Origin: Rhypophila decipiens
Taxonomy: Eukaryota; Ascomycota; Sordariomycetes; Sordariales; Naviculisporaceae
Length of the DNA stretch: 64,000 bases
Assembly: GCA_033297075.1 (NCBI GenBank)
Contig: MU858091.1
Span: 167,235-231,234, forward strand
Reading direction: 5' to 3'
The stretch's first letter is position 1; every line of letters begins with the position of its first letter. The notes below the pieces were generated by a model. That model was not told the DNA's origin. It did not search any database and was given only the letters and a program-made list of their open reading frames with translations. Shown here in pieces: positions 45,564 through 56,476 of the stretch. Both the position numbers and the translations under genes were made by a program.

Positions 45564-46789
45564 ATGGTCCAAGGCCCAGACGACCAATTCGGCATTTTCT
45601 GCCCTGATCCCAAAGGTTCCTTCATCGTCTGCGACAACGCGAACGGCTCCTTCCTCGGATGCGTGTCGAATGATCAAGTCCCCTGCAATGCCAAAATCGG
45701 GGGTCACGTCGACCACAAATACCTCCTTCCGTCGTCATTTGACAAGGCTAAATATGCTGGCATCCCCGTACAGGATTGTGACCATCCCAGTGGCTCACAG
45801 CTCTGGTACGTTTGCCAGAACAACAAAGTCCCCTTTATGGGCTGCTGCAAATCCAACCCTTGCAACGGAAATGGCTGCCCCAGCGACGACCTCATCCCCG
45901 CAAAGCTGAGCTCATTTCCGCCCAATCGAGCTCCTTTCCTGGTATACGAGGGGGATAATGCCGGGACGACGACCACAGGGACGACAAGCTCTGCTGCGGG
46001 ACCATCCTCTACCGCTTCGTCTGCGGCGGCGACACCAACACATACAACCGCGCCAACTGGGCAGAGCGGTGGGGTCTCAGGAGCCATGATTGGCGGCATC
46101 TTGGGAGGTGTCGCTGCGCTGGTCATCTTTGGCGCTGTTGTCTTCTGGAAGATGAGAAAGAGGCAACAGGCGGGAGCGACCAGGGCCAGTACTCCCGACA
46201 ACATGGCCGGACTGCCGGAAAATGGCGATCCCGGTGTCTTTGACTCTGGGTATTATCGAGGTTGGCCTCCCACAAAGAAAAACCATGCTTTTGAAAGTAA
46301 ACTGACAAACAACGCAAAACAGGAGCTCGTCGTTCCAATCTTACCGGAGAGGCGTCTACGAGCCCCATTCCTCTTACCCCTGCCACAGCGAACCGGTACA
46401 GCGGAGTGAAGACTTCCATGGGCAGCCCGCCGAGCTCTCCGCCCGCGAGCCCCCAGCCTTATTTTGCCTACCCTGGAGCTTCTGGACAGTCGCAGTCTCC
46501 TCAACACCCACCACCGGCGTATCCGTTCGCACAGCTCAGTCCCAGGGGTTACGAACCGGTCGCCACCCAGCAGGAATATGTTGCTGAATTGGACAGCACA
46601 CCGATCTACGCGGAGCTCCCTGGTTCACCTGGACCAGCACCAGCCTCTCCCACCAGCAACCAAGGCCACGGACAGTACCAAGCCCTGCCTGACACCTACA
46701 ACACCCCCTATCAGGGTACCGAGACTTCAAGCTCCGTACCCCATGCGCTTGTCCCTGGGCAAGGAGCTCAGATGGCTAGGAACTTCTAG
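45564..46789 (+). CDS. Cysteine-rich single-pass membrane protein, intact paralogue
   Basis: ATG 45564 opens a 120-residue Cys-rich N-terminal domain built from two related units, FCPDPKGSFIVCDN...FLGC and DCDHPSGS...YVCQNN...FMGCCKSNPC, ending near CPSDDLIPAKLSS. A Thr/Ser/Ala-rich stalk, one helix (MIGGILGGVAALVIFGAVVFW) and a basic stop-transfer (KMRKRQQ) follow, then a Pro-rich cytosolic tail from exon 2 (46323-46789). There is no classical signal peptide, so insertion would use the internal helix. Exon 1 ends either at 46296 (GTAAAC donor, 26-base intron, 399 residues) or at 46260 (GTTGGC donor, 62-base intron, 387 residues). A wall-sensor-like role is plausible from layout, not shown. 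Confidence 0.75.
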
Positions 46790-47275
46790 CCAGTTGGAAC
46801 AATAAGCTTCAAGGTCATGGCCTAGGGAGGGCTCAAAAAGATAGCAAGAACCCCGGTAGCAGGAGAATGGAACAGAACCAACACGTCATTTTGGAAAAGT
46901 CGCATCGCCGCCGCCCAAATCCCAATAATGAAGGACCAGGGACTGGAGGATGGACAGTTGAATGACATTCATAAAAGTAATAATTTTAATGAATTTCTTT
47001 CTTTCTTTCTTTCTTTCTTGGAAAGGCGTGAAGTGTGGTGATTTTCACGGATCAGCACAAAATGGGAACCTGGCATTGGTATGGCAGATAAGGAACGGGG
47101 GCGACGCATGGACTAATTATGGTAGAAGAAAGTATCATAAGAAGGGAACAAATAACAACGATAGGCCCGGCAATGGGCGCTTAATACATTTACCATTACC
47201 TGCATATAGAAACTGGACATTTTGGTCGCCTTTACTGGTAGCTGTTTCGACTGTAAGGCCTCACCCATCCATCCT
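46790..47275. other. Convergent spacer with a TTTC microsatellite
   Basis: A (TTTC)n run of about six units lies at 46994-47019, between the membrane-protein and amidase stop codons. Nothing else is evident. Confidence 0.6.
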
Positions 47276-49082
47276 TCATTGGACCCATGACAGATCCGGC
47301 ACCGCTCTCCCTCGGCCAAACTCTTCCAAAAAGTCCTCATAGCATGCCATGAACCTCAACAAGACATGTTCCTGATTTTCCCCAGCCACAAGACACAGTC
47401 CAAAGGGTCGTTTGTTATATAGCAGCCGACTCAGCGGCACTGTCGCCACAGGATAGCCCGCTGCCGCCGCGTGGATGCACAGATCCGAGTCGGCTGGGCC
47501 AACTATCATGTCACATGCAGTTTTGTCCAGCACTCGGTTCAAGATCCGTCTTGCTTTGGCTCGCAGGCCTGCTCTGAGGTGAGAGATCTGCTCTGTTGTC
47601 TCGGGAGTGTCGTGCAGGGCTCGAAGGAGGTAATTCTGCTCCCCGTATGCTATTGATATACCGGGTCAGTATGGTGCAGTACATGTAGTCGCCCTTGGGT
47701 CGTGATGCCGGACAGGCGGTCCAGTAACTTACGCTCGGGAAGACACTTCTCCTTGTTGGTCTCGTTGAACTCGACCATGTCCTCGAGGCTATGGACGGCC
47801 AGGGAGGCCTCATCAAAGGCGGCAATGAAGCGGGGGATGCAGATGTTTTTGAACTCCCAGACTAATCCATTCCAATGTCAGCATGGTCAAAGGGATAGGT
47901 TAACATATCAAAACTGACAGGAAATTGGCATGATGGCTTGTTCACCATCGACCGTCAACTCCGTCGTCGCTTCTAATTCGACTGGAAATTTCAGCGGACA
48001 GCCATTTTCTTGTAGGTCAACGGCCATTGCCTCATAGTCTCTAATCTGTTGAGCGTGTTAGATGTCAAATAACAATATAGTAAAAAGGAGGCGATATATA
48101 CCATCTGCTCCAGAGTACCCGCCCGATGCCGCACCATCGTGTCTCCCTCGGTTTTCCAAATCCGGGGATCAACAAATGCCACACCAGCAGAGCCGTCCCA
48201 TCTTGCAACTGCTGCATCTCGTTTCTTCAACGACATTACTTGGTCCAAGAAGGCCCTGTGCGGCATAAGAATATCCATCACAGCGGCCAGATCCAACGTT
48301 GACTTGGCCATGGGGCCGGGACTATCGAAGAAGTCGGAAATACAGAAAATTCCCTGCGTGTTCTGCACCCCGACTGTGGGCTTGATAGCGTATAATGCAG
48401 CACGAGAGGCAGGCGTGATGATGGATCCGATGGTCTCGGCTCCTAGGGCGAGGGGGGCAAACCCAGCGGCGACAGAGACCGCTGAGCCTGTCGATGAGCC
48501 GCCGGGGGCTGAGTGTCCAAGGAGCGGCTCTCCTTCTTCTATCAGACCGACGTATGGGGAGAGTGTCTGGCCTCGGTAGGCAGACCAGCCGGGCATCGCC
48601 GTGCTTGCCTTTATTCCTGCAAACTCCTGCCGTGCTCGTCAGCTCCGAGTTGACTTGATTTATGGCCAAGGAATACAGAGACAGCATACCGACATGTTAG
48701 TCTTGCCCAGAACTATCATGCCTGCATCAACCAGCCTCTGCACAATGGCCGCATTGCATTTGGCTTTGGCGCCCACAAACGCCCAAGATCCGGCCGTTGT
48801 CTCCAATCCCAGCTCGGGGCCTGTGACGAAGCAGTCCTTCAAAACAACCGGGATTCCATGCAAGCGACTCCGGACCCGTCCATTGCGTCGTTCCTCGTCC
48901 AGGCGGCGGGCTGTTGCTCCAAGAAGCTCGTGTAGAGCAACCGAGATGAATGCCTTGAGGGCGGGCTCGTACTTGGCGATCTGATCAAGGTATCGGTCTA
49001 TTATTGCCTCGCTGGTGGTAACTTGGTCGGCCAGTAGGCCTTGGAGCTCTGTTGCCGTCGTTGTCAGCGGGTCGAAGGCCAT
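47276..49082 (-). CDS. Amidase signature family enzyme
   Basis: Five exons, 49082-48690, 48626-48102, 48045-47919, 47861-47733 and 47649-47276, give 515 residues with agreeing phases. The catalytic Lys82 lies in GIPVVLKD; the Gly/Ser loop GGSSTGSAVSVAAG (173 onward) supplies the cis-Ser at 175-176; and Ser199 in GAETIGSI is the expected nucleophile, so the Ser-cisSer-Lys triad is complete. The conserved amidase block NMSEFAGIK spans the first splice junction and supports it. The C-terminal half contains YGEQNYLLRALHDTPE and a GYPVATVPL motif near the end. Family members hydrolyse amides such as acetamide, indole acetamide or fatty amides; the specificity is unknown. No signal peptide, so cytosolic. 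Confidence 0.88.
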
Positions 49083-49579
49083 GATGTTTTGCCTTTGCAG
49101 TCGTTATGGGGGACGGGAACTGAAATCAGGTTGTCTCGGCTTGGCTCTTATAACCGGGCGGTGGGCAGTGGTCGGCCCTCCTGCTGGACATTGGGGAAGG
49201 TGGCAGGCCGGGTGCTACCTATCAACTTCAGTTCCGAATTGTGAAGCAGCTCATAACAGATATAATTCCAAATTGAGCTTACCAACCTGCCTGGCACGGG
49301 AAATGTGTCAGCGACCGACCTTCTCACAACATGTGCATGTGCAAGCCGCAAGCGAGCGCCAACAATTGTCCATCTCCAAATATACGTGTAATGCGCAATG
49401 TTTTCCACTCGCAACGTCCCAGTTCAAAGGTCAGAAAGGGTGATAGAGTAAGCAAAAAGAACACCTTGTGCTGAGGTGAAGGAATGCAAAATGACGTGTT
49501 CTGTATTATAATAAATAAAATAAAAGACAGCCCCCCTTATTTGGTGCAATGGTGAATAATAGAGAGAGTCTCTCTATCA
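49083..49579. other. Amidase promoter region
   Basis: About 500 bases between the amidase start and a tRNA gene, AT-rich near 49500. No coding content is supported. Confidence 0.45.
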
Positions 49580-49693
49580 CGTCACGAACAGGATTCGAAC
49601 CTGCGCTCCCGAAGGAACTGCCTAGCAGGCCTAGTACTCTCACCAAGGAGAGAAAGTAGCAGGGCAGCGCGTTAACCACTCCGCCATCGTGAC
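49580..49693 (-). tRNA. tRNA-Ser(GCU) with a 33-nt intron
   Basis: Acceptor strands GTCACGA and TCGTGAC pair over seven bases and the discriminator is G. Box A (TGGCGGAGTGG) and box B (GGTTCGAATCC) are perfect, and the long variable arm (TTCCTTCGGGAG) marks a serine tRNA. The anticodon stem CTGCC/GGCAG encloses loop CTGCTA-A with anticodon GCT, interrupted after A37 by an intron at 49624-49656. The spliced length is 81 before CCA. It reads AGC and AGU codons. Confidence 0.95.
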
Positions 49694-50613
49694 TGCTTGC
49701 TTGCTTATCTGCCCGGGCCTTTCTCTATATTAGCACGTCAACTGTGGAAATTGAGACAAGGTACATACGATTAGCTCTGGCTGGAAATTTGGGTTGCCTT
49801 GATGGGTCTTTGGGCGGCTACCGCACTACCTGGTGGTGGAAAATGAGGCGGCGGAACATGACAAAGTCAAAGAACTGCACTACCGGTATGCACAACGGGC
49901 CGGGACGAAGTGCTAGGTCATCGACAAACAAGCCCAAGATCTCAGCCCCTGGGCCAGAGGATGAAACACGTGTAAAATACATGGGTTAACGCTTGGTCAA
50001 GTACGCAAGATGCGAGAATCCCCAACTCAGGTAAAGTCATCATGGATAGACGACCAAGGTTTCGGAAAGGCATATTATAAGACGAGTACAAGGTGTATAT
50101 TTGGATTCTGCCCTGTGTCTCCCGTCCCTGCGAGTCGCCAATATCAACTCGAGTGATGCGTGCCCTCACCAACTAGAGAGCAATCTTACCTCACCCATGA
50201 CACGAGCATCAATCCCACCATGGGGTTCCCCTTCCAGTGATTCTACCCTGGTGATCAAGTCAAAGCTAGTCCGGGCCCTTGAAGGAATTATGAAGAAAAA
50301 AAGAAACAACATAGTAGAAAAGAAAAGAAAATTGGTATCATACACCCCTTGATGCAACAACTTGAACACACATGCAACATGTACAAATCCGCAACCGTGA
50401 TTGCAGCATTCGAGAACCTCACTCCAAAGTCAATGTCCATTAAACATGCCGCCGAAACATACCACTCAAATCCGTCCTCATCTCCCGTTTTTCGTGATAA
50501 AAAGTCGATCCTTTCCGGAATAGTTCCGGGATCCTGAAGACGACCCGAGGGGAAGGAACCTCAAGTCGATGCTGCCGCCCCTCATTCTTGTTCTGCAATG
50601 CAGCCAACACCTC
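49694..50613. other. Spacer upstream of the tRNA and 3' of PRP24
   Basis: About 900 bases. The segment nearest 50613 should be the PRP24 3' untranslated region; an A-rich run lies near 50290-50330. No gene is supported. Confidence 0.4.
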
Positions 50614-53600
50614 CTAGAGCTCCTTGTTGATCTCTTCCTTGTCCTCTGGCTTCGCATCGTCCTTGACCTCCCTCTTGGCATCACTTTTCTCGTGCTCATT
50701 CTCCTCTTTACCCCCCGAGAGGAAGAGCTTCTTAAAGTCCGCATTGCTCTTTCCACCGCCCGAGGAGCCCGTGGTCCCGTTTGTGGCGGGGGTACCGTTG
50801 GTATTGGTGTTGACAGGGAGCTTCTTGTGGATGGCGCCAGAGATTGCCAAACCACCCCTCTTCCCTCCACGTCCCAAGGTAGGTCTGTTGACAGAAACCG
50901 GCTTCATGGACGGCCGGACGACAGGTGGCGGGGGCGGCATCAGTTCGGCGGCTGTCTTTTTATTTTCCGTTGGCCGTTCTGCTTTTCCCGAGGCCTGGTC
51001 CACACGATCAATTCTGGTCTCGGGCTCCTGCTCGAAAAGCTCGTGATGGGCGCCAACGCGCAGCCTCCTGCCGCCAGTGCCTTCAATTTCCATGCCTTGC
51101 ACCACTAGAGCCGCTCTTGCCGCCGCAAGATGATCCTTCAGTTCTGCAATGGCACCGCTGTGCTGGGGATAGAGTGTGAGTCTGGTGATGGGCTCAATCG
51201 GGGCAAGCAGACGACGCAATTGGTCGACATTCATGGTGTCCGGGATATTCATCATGACAACTTGGCGGCGGCGCACCTCGATAAGGGATTCGTTATTATG
51301 GTGTGCGGACGCTTCGCCAGCTGCCGGTGACCCGGCAACGGTCAAGGAGTCTGCTGACTCGGGCGACGCTCCGTTGCTAATATTTGCCGGTCCATTGTTT
51401 GTTGCAACCTTGGCCGCCCTAGGTGGCTTGGAGAGCTCAACCTTCAACACACGCTTTTCGATGACGGCCTTGTCCAGCGTCTTGATGGCTTCTTGCGCCT
51501 GCTCCTTGCTTTCCATCACCACGAATGCCGTCCCCGTGCTCTCGCGCTTCAAGTTGCGGATCAAACGAACATCAACGACAGTGCCGGTCTTGGAAAACAT
51601 TTGCTTGATCTCGTCCTCTGTCATGCCATAAGGAATATGGACGACGTGAAGCTCACGTTCCTCAGCCTGGGGGCCTGTTCTTCCCGACCGGCCTGGGGGG
51701 TCCGAGTACTTTGCCACCAACTTCGACCCGTCGCGCATAGACTTGCCATCCAACTTGGTAGCCGCTTCGGCAAAGGCGTGATCGCGGAAGGTAATGTAGC
51801 AGAATCGGCGTCTCGCATTTGCGATGAGGCTGGGAAATCGGACGCTGTGGATTTCGCCGCAGTCTTCGAACAAGGCCCGGATGTCCTTTTCAAAAAATTG
51901 AGGGGGGAAATTGGTCACGTAGAGCGTGCAGTTTGTGGCGGAAGAGACATGAACAGTCTCCTTGGCATTCTGGTCAAAATATTTGCCGTCCCGGAGCAGT
52001 GCTGATTGGACGTCCTCGGGAGACGACAGCTCAACATGTGCCACTGGAGGAGCACCTGGTTCCTTCTTGAGCATAACGTTGTTGATATGGCCATACCCTT
52101 TGAAGAATTTCTTTATCCTGGTTATTGTCACATCGTCTGGGAGATTTGATATGAAGACCGAGGTGTTCTCCCGGTCGCGCTTCAGCTCGGCCGCGTCGCC
52201 AGACTCGCTTTTCGGCCGCTTGCTTGCTAGCTCATCCCCATCGCGTCCCTGGTCGACAGAGGGCGCGCGTTTGCGCTTGGCGTTGAGCTCCGGGTCAGCA
52301 GGAGGCGCATCGGCCATGACTTGATCATGTGACGACGGCGCCGGTGTGTTCTGCATCTGAGCTGCATAGGCAGCCTGCTGCTCAGCAAGCTGTCGTTTCT
52401 CTCGCTCCCGGCGCTTTGCCACACCCTTCCTGGTCTTGTAGATGGTGTCCTGTGCTTCGCGCAATGTCTCGGCTAGCTCGTAGTCGTTGCAATGCTTCAG
52501 ATATACTTCCATGATTCTCTCGGGCCAGTCCATATCCTTGACGTGCAGCGCTTTCTCAAACACTCGTGTGGCAAAGGAGGGCGTCCGCAGGCCTTGTGCT
52601 AGAGTGTGTGGCGTTGGGCTCCGCGTCTTATTCTTCGCAGAGCCAAAGACAACCATCTCCCAGAGAAACCAGTTCAGCCAAAAGTCGTAACTCTTGGCAT
52701 GGATGTCGATGGTGGACAGTTGCTCCCATATCGCCCGTGCCCCCTCAATATCATCTTTCTTCTCTGTCAAGAACTGGATATAGATCTTCTCCAGACGGAA
52801 GGTGGGGTCGCCACGGTATTCATCCCCGTACTGCCTCTTGCCCCAGTGCTTGACGTCCTCCAGGGCAGTTGGCAGCCCAACCTCAGCAAGGTCAACAGCC
52901 TCTTCGGTCGCAGTGGGATTCATGGCTGTGCGCTTGAGGTAGCCACACCAGGCCGAGTACATGTCGAGGACTGCCTCCATGCCGTCACGGTCGAGGTGGC
53001 CCGAGTTTGTTGCGCCATGCTTGATTCTCTCAATAGCCGTAAAGGATAATCCTGCCTCCTCCGCAGCCAAAATGTAGCGAGCCCAGATGGGCCCGCACCA
53101 GGGCACATGGTGGACGGCGCGCTGGTGGACATCGAGCATTTTGGGCAGATCGTTGGTCTTTATCTTTGTGCGCTTCGCCTTGACGTCTGAGTGGAGAGTC
53201 GAAATCAAGACCAGGTAGTTTTGCCAGGTGTCACTGTCCGAGGCCAGAGGCCCTGTCAGTGCGCGAGAGAACAGGCCAAAGCAAATACGCAAGTTCATGA
53301 GGGGCTCCTTTTTGCTCTGTTTTACTCCCCTGACCTCCCAGTCCAGATAGTCACTCATGGCAGTCTTTATTTGTGCAGCATCGGCAGACTGGAGGGCGGC
53401 ACTCAGCTTCCCCTCGAAGGGTTCGCGCAAATGGTAGAGTCGCTTCGCATCTTGAGCCTTCTTGGTAGCTTCCTGCATTTCGTACTCGTAGGCGCCGGGG
53501 TTGTGCTGGGAGAGGAAGGTGGAAAACATTTGCGACGTGTTGTCCCAGGTGGCATGGGGAACAGCCAGACGGTCTCTGAAGAGGTGGGTGATTCTTCGAA

Positions 53601-53985
53601 TACCTGGTTCAGTCACACTGCGCGCGAGCAGCTCCATCTCGAGAGCCACCCAGCGGTTCCATAGCTCATGGCTGTCGGAAAGGCGGTACTGAACGGCTTC
53701 GTATCCCTCCTGCCACAGGCGAAGGGCGGCGTCTAGCGTGAAGATTTCGCGACCGCGGTGTTGATCATCGGCAGGCCAGCCTGCGTCGCTCCCAAGCTGG
53801 CAATCGGCATAGAGGGACCAAAAGTACTCGCAGTAGGCCATCCACACCTTGAGACTTCCGGGCTCGGCGGCGACGGCTTTGCGAAAGCTCTCGACTATCT
53901 GCACGCGCTTTTCCAAGTCGAGCGCCCCATGAAGCTGGTGGTCGACATAGTTGACCCAGTTGTCCTCCCCCACCGGACTCGCCAT
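50614..53985 (-). CDS. PRP24: U4/U6 snRNP assembly factor Prp24/SART3
   Basis: A single-exon frame of 1123 residues. The N-terminal ~530 residues are helical HAT (half-TPR) repeats with the W-x-x-Y/W spacing seen in LKVWMAYCEYFWSLY and WNRWVALEMELL. A basic coiled segment (KRREREKRQLAEQQ) and nuclear signal (NAKRKRAPS) follow. Four RRMs start near residues 608 (SVFISNLPDD), 683 (CTLYVTNFPP), 778 (LHVVHIPYGM) and 907 (VVMMNIPDTM). The C-terminus carries the Lsm-binding motif SNADFKKLFL near 1080, which docks on the Lsm2-8 ring. Together these define the factor that anneals U4 to U6 snRNA and recycles U6 in the nucleus; the HAT-plus-RRM form is the SART3-like version found outside budding yeast. 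Confidence 0.93.
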   Translation of the reverse strand: MASPVGEDNWVNYVDHQLHGALDLEKRVQIVESFRKAVAAEPGSLKVWMAYCEYFWSLYADCQLGSDAGWPADDQHRGREIFTLDAALRLWQEGYEAVQYRLSDSHELWNRWVALEMELLARSVTEPGIRRITHLFRDRLAVPHATWDNTSQMFSTFLSQHNPGAYEYEMQEATKKAQDAKRLYHLREPFEGKLSAALQSADAAQIKTAMSDYLDWEVRGVKQSKKEPLMNLRICFGLFSRALTGPLASDSDTWQNYLVLISTLHSDVKAKRTKIKTNDLPKMLDVHQRAVHHVPWCGPIWARYILAAEEAGLSFTAIERIKHGATNSGHLDRDGMEAVLDMYSAWCGYLKRTAMNPTATEEAVDLAEVGLPTALEDVKHWGKRQYGDEYRGDPTFRLEKIYIQFLTEKKDDIEGARAIWEQLSTIDIHAKSYDFWLNWFLWEMVVFGSAKNKTRSPTPHTLAQGLRTPSFATRVFEKALHVKDMDWPERIMEVYLKHCNDYELAETLREAQDTIYKTRKGVAKRREREKRQLAEQQAAYAAQMQNTPAPSSHDQVMADAPPADPELNAKRKRAPSVDQGRDGDELASKRPKSESGDAAELKRDRENTSVFISNLPDDVTITRIKKFFKGYGHINNVMLKKEPGAPPVAHVELSSPEDVQSALLRDGKYFDQNAKETVHVSSATNCTLYVTNFPPQFFEKDIRALFEDCGEIHSVRFPSLIANARRRFCYITFRDHAFAEAATKLDGKSMRDGSKLVAKYSDPPGRSGRTGPQAEERELHVVHIPYGMTEDEIKQMFSKTGTVVDVRLIRNLKRESTGTAFVVMESKEQAQEAIKTLDKAVIEKRVLKVELSKPPRAAKVATNNGPANISNGASPESADSLTVAGSPAAGEASAHHNNESLIEVRRRQVVMMNIPDTMNVDQLRRLLAPIEPITRLTLYPQHSGAIAELKDHLAAARAALVVQGMEIEGTGGRRLRVGAHHELFEQEPETRIDRVDQASGKAERPTENKKTAAELMPPPPPVVRPSMKPVSVNRPTLGRGGKRGGLAISGAIHKKLPVNTNTNGTPATNGTTGSSGGGKSNADFKKLFLSGGKEENEHEKSDAKREVKDDAKPEDKEEINKEL

Positions 53986-56476
53986 TGTCTTGATCTAGAA
54001 ATCAAATGTCTCGGTTCATCGGTGAAGGGCGCAAACGGTTGCGGTTGTGGGACGGGGAGTTGTGGAATTTCGGTCCTTGGTTTGGAAGACGAAGGTTGCT
54101 TCTTCTTGTCGTTATGCGTACTGCGCAGGCGAGCAAATGTTGGAGTTGGGTCGATCCGACGACGGATGTTTTGTTGCGCAAAAAGTGGAAAGGGTGCAAT
54201 CGCGAAAGATGGCCGAAAATTTTGGGTCGAGTGGCAGCTGTGGTGCTGTGGCAGGTCATGGCATGGCAGGCGCTGTGTGGGTGGGCGTCTGCAGGTTCGG
54301 GCGCTGCCTAGACCATGAGCTCCGCTGTGCCGTGTGTTGGTTTAGGACCCGTGGACCCCGTGAGTTCGCCCGTCAGTGCGCTGTCGGATCGCAGTTGTGG
54401 TGTCAAAGAGACACAAGACCACAAGCGCCAAGCTGAACTTGGCTTTGAGTCTTGCAATCTGCTGCAGCAGTTGTGCACTGCACCCCGCTGTGGAGGGTCT
54501 GGACTCTCGGCCTCGGGGCCCAAATGACGAGAAAGTGAGGTGTAATATCAGTGAACTGTGGTGGATCCTGACAGGGTTGGCAACTAAGAAGCTGGAATCG
54601 ATTCGGTACGTGTTCGGTTCACTTTGGTCTTCAGGTCTACATGTACGGTAGGTTGTGTTACAGATGATGTTGAGTGACGGGAATTCTTATTCTAACCTGG
54701 CAGTTGAATGTGGCGGGGCGCCGGGTCCGGGAGAGGAAGCTTTTTCTGCGATCTCTTGCCCGCCCCAACCCGTCCCAGATTCCCGAGGCAGGTGCAGATG
54801 TCCACTAAAAATCACAAATGGGAAAGAGCGTTGAAGCAAGCTTTTGATAAGACGGGAATGTGTCCAGACATGATCCCACCGCCGAGAATGCAACTGAATT
54901 TGGGCCAGCGGTGGCAGGATTATCAACTATTGAAGCCCCTCCTCTCAGAGCCTGGCACTGCTAGATACTTTGGTAGTCTGGAATATTTGGACGTGTCAAG
55001 CCGACTCTCTGTCTTTCCGTCACACTTCACAAATGCAGATCTCCAGATTTACTTAAGTATTATTAATATCATGGAGTGGCATGCCCGACGTGGACCCCGA
55101 CTGTCCGCTGGAAATGGTGATTTTCGGGGTCTTTCCGCCAGATCGGGAGGCGCTATGGATCGGCGGGCCTAGGCCCAGCTCTTGCTGCAAGATTGGTTTC
55201 TCTGCACCTTCTCAGAAAGCAGTGAAGGCCATGAGAGCATCAGGAAATTGATAGCGACTGCCGCAAGCCAAGGTCACTCACCTCCATGTCAGAGCTGATC
55301 AGTCACCACACCCTCCTCCGTCTCGACACCCCCGCTTCTCGCTTATTGCTTCCTACTTCTCCGGCGTGAGGCGTTCGTTATCTGTCGGTCAGTCACTCAA
55401 TCTTCTCACAAATCTGTCCTGTCAAAATCTCAGTCACCGCAGGTTCCTTCTTTTCGAACCAGCCCGATTCCATACGCCTAAACCATGTTCCTTCTCCGGG
55501 CGCAAAATAAAAAACAAAAGGTTTCCCTAAGGACCCCGAGACCCCCAACAAGACCCCTTGCCGATCTTGCCGATTCCAGAATTGACAACCAATCAAGATG
55601 GACCCATTGGTCTGTGTGACTCTGTTTGGACCCTTGATTTTTTTTATCTCCCGTCGCAACCGCATGGGCCCTTCGAGATTTTCCCCCCGCCTCTATCGAC
55701 GAAGCTTTCTTTTATCTTATCAGATCTCTGTTCTACATTGGTGACAATGTGCAAGATATCTTTCTACCAAAACAAAGAAAATGGAGTTTTCAACTCGATG
55801 CAACAACTGCATTTTATACTGACCCTGAGCTCCTGGTCGCGCAGGATTTCCCATGGGCTTGGCGCATGGTCTGTCTCGGAGTCTGTGACGTCACCTGGCG
55901 CTGTCCAGTGCCGTCATATCCGAAAATGGCGTGAGTTCTGCTCTCCCGCGCCCGGGAATAAGTCTTGGCCCTTTTGGGGATCTGGCCCCCTGCCAATCAA
56001 AAGCCAATCAAAAGGACCAGGACCACCAAAACCCCAGTTCCCAGCTTCCCCTATCCTCGCCCTCGAGTGGGGTCGGTTGTCCAAAACTTCTCGCGTCATT
56101 GGCAAATTGTCGAACTCTGTATTAATCTGTACGGGTGTACGGGTTAATTAGCGAGCACTCTTTTACCCCAGATTTTTCATATCCATTGCCGCGTTCTGTT
56201 CCATGTCATGCGCTTCCGTTACGCGGCCCCTACCAAATAATCACTTTCAAGGAGGTCTACAATAGAGGTTTGTGGGCACTTGTATAAGTTGTATTGATGT
56301 GACAAAGATGAACTTGATCTGTTGTTCAAGCTACTGGGCTCCCGAGTCCCTTTCCATTGTACACTTCAAGTTACAAGACACTGTCCGGTACAGTAACTCT
56401 TTGTGGTGTAGCGCCTGTCAACCGCAGACCTGTCCTCTTTGGGAATAGCCTGGGCCTGCTCTCTTCCGTCAGAATC
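53986..56476. other. 2.5-kb region between PRP24 and the next minus-strand gene
   Basis: It begins with the PRP24 promoter; plus-strand frames at 54006-54436 are GC-driven and without motif. The remainder, including frames at 54708-55172 and 55558-56151, shows no recognisable protein, tRNA or repeat. Confidence 0.4.

Noticed and set aside
51893..53664. Several 90-170 residue plus-strand frames opposite PRP24
   Set aside because: All are shadows of the long PRP24 frame and carry no motif of their own.
54006..54436. Overlapping Cys/Trp-containing plus frames near the PRP24 promoter
   Set aside because: No homology or signal is recognised; three overlapping frames are open at once, which points to chance in stop-poor DNA.
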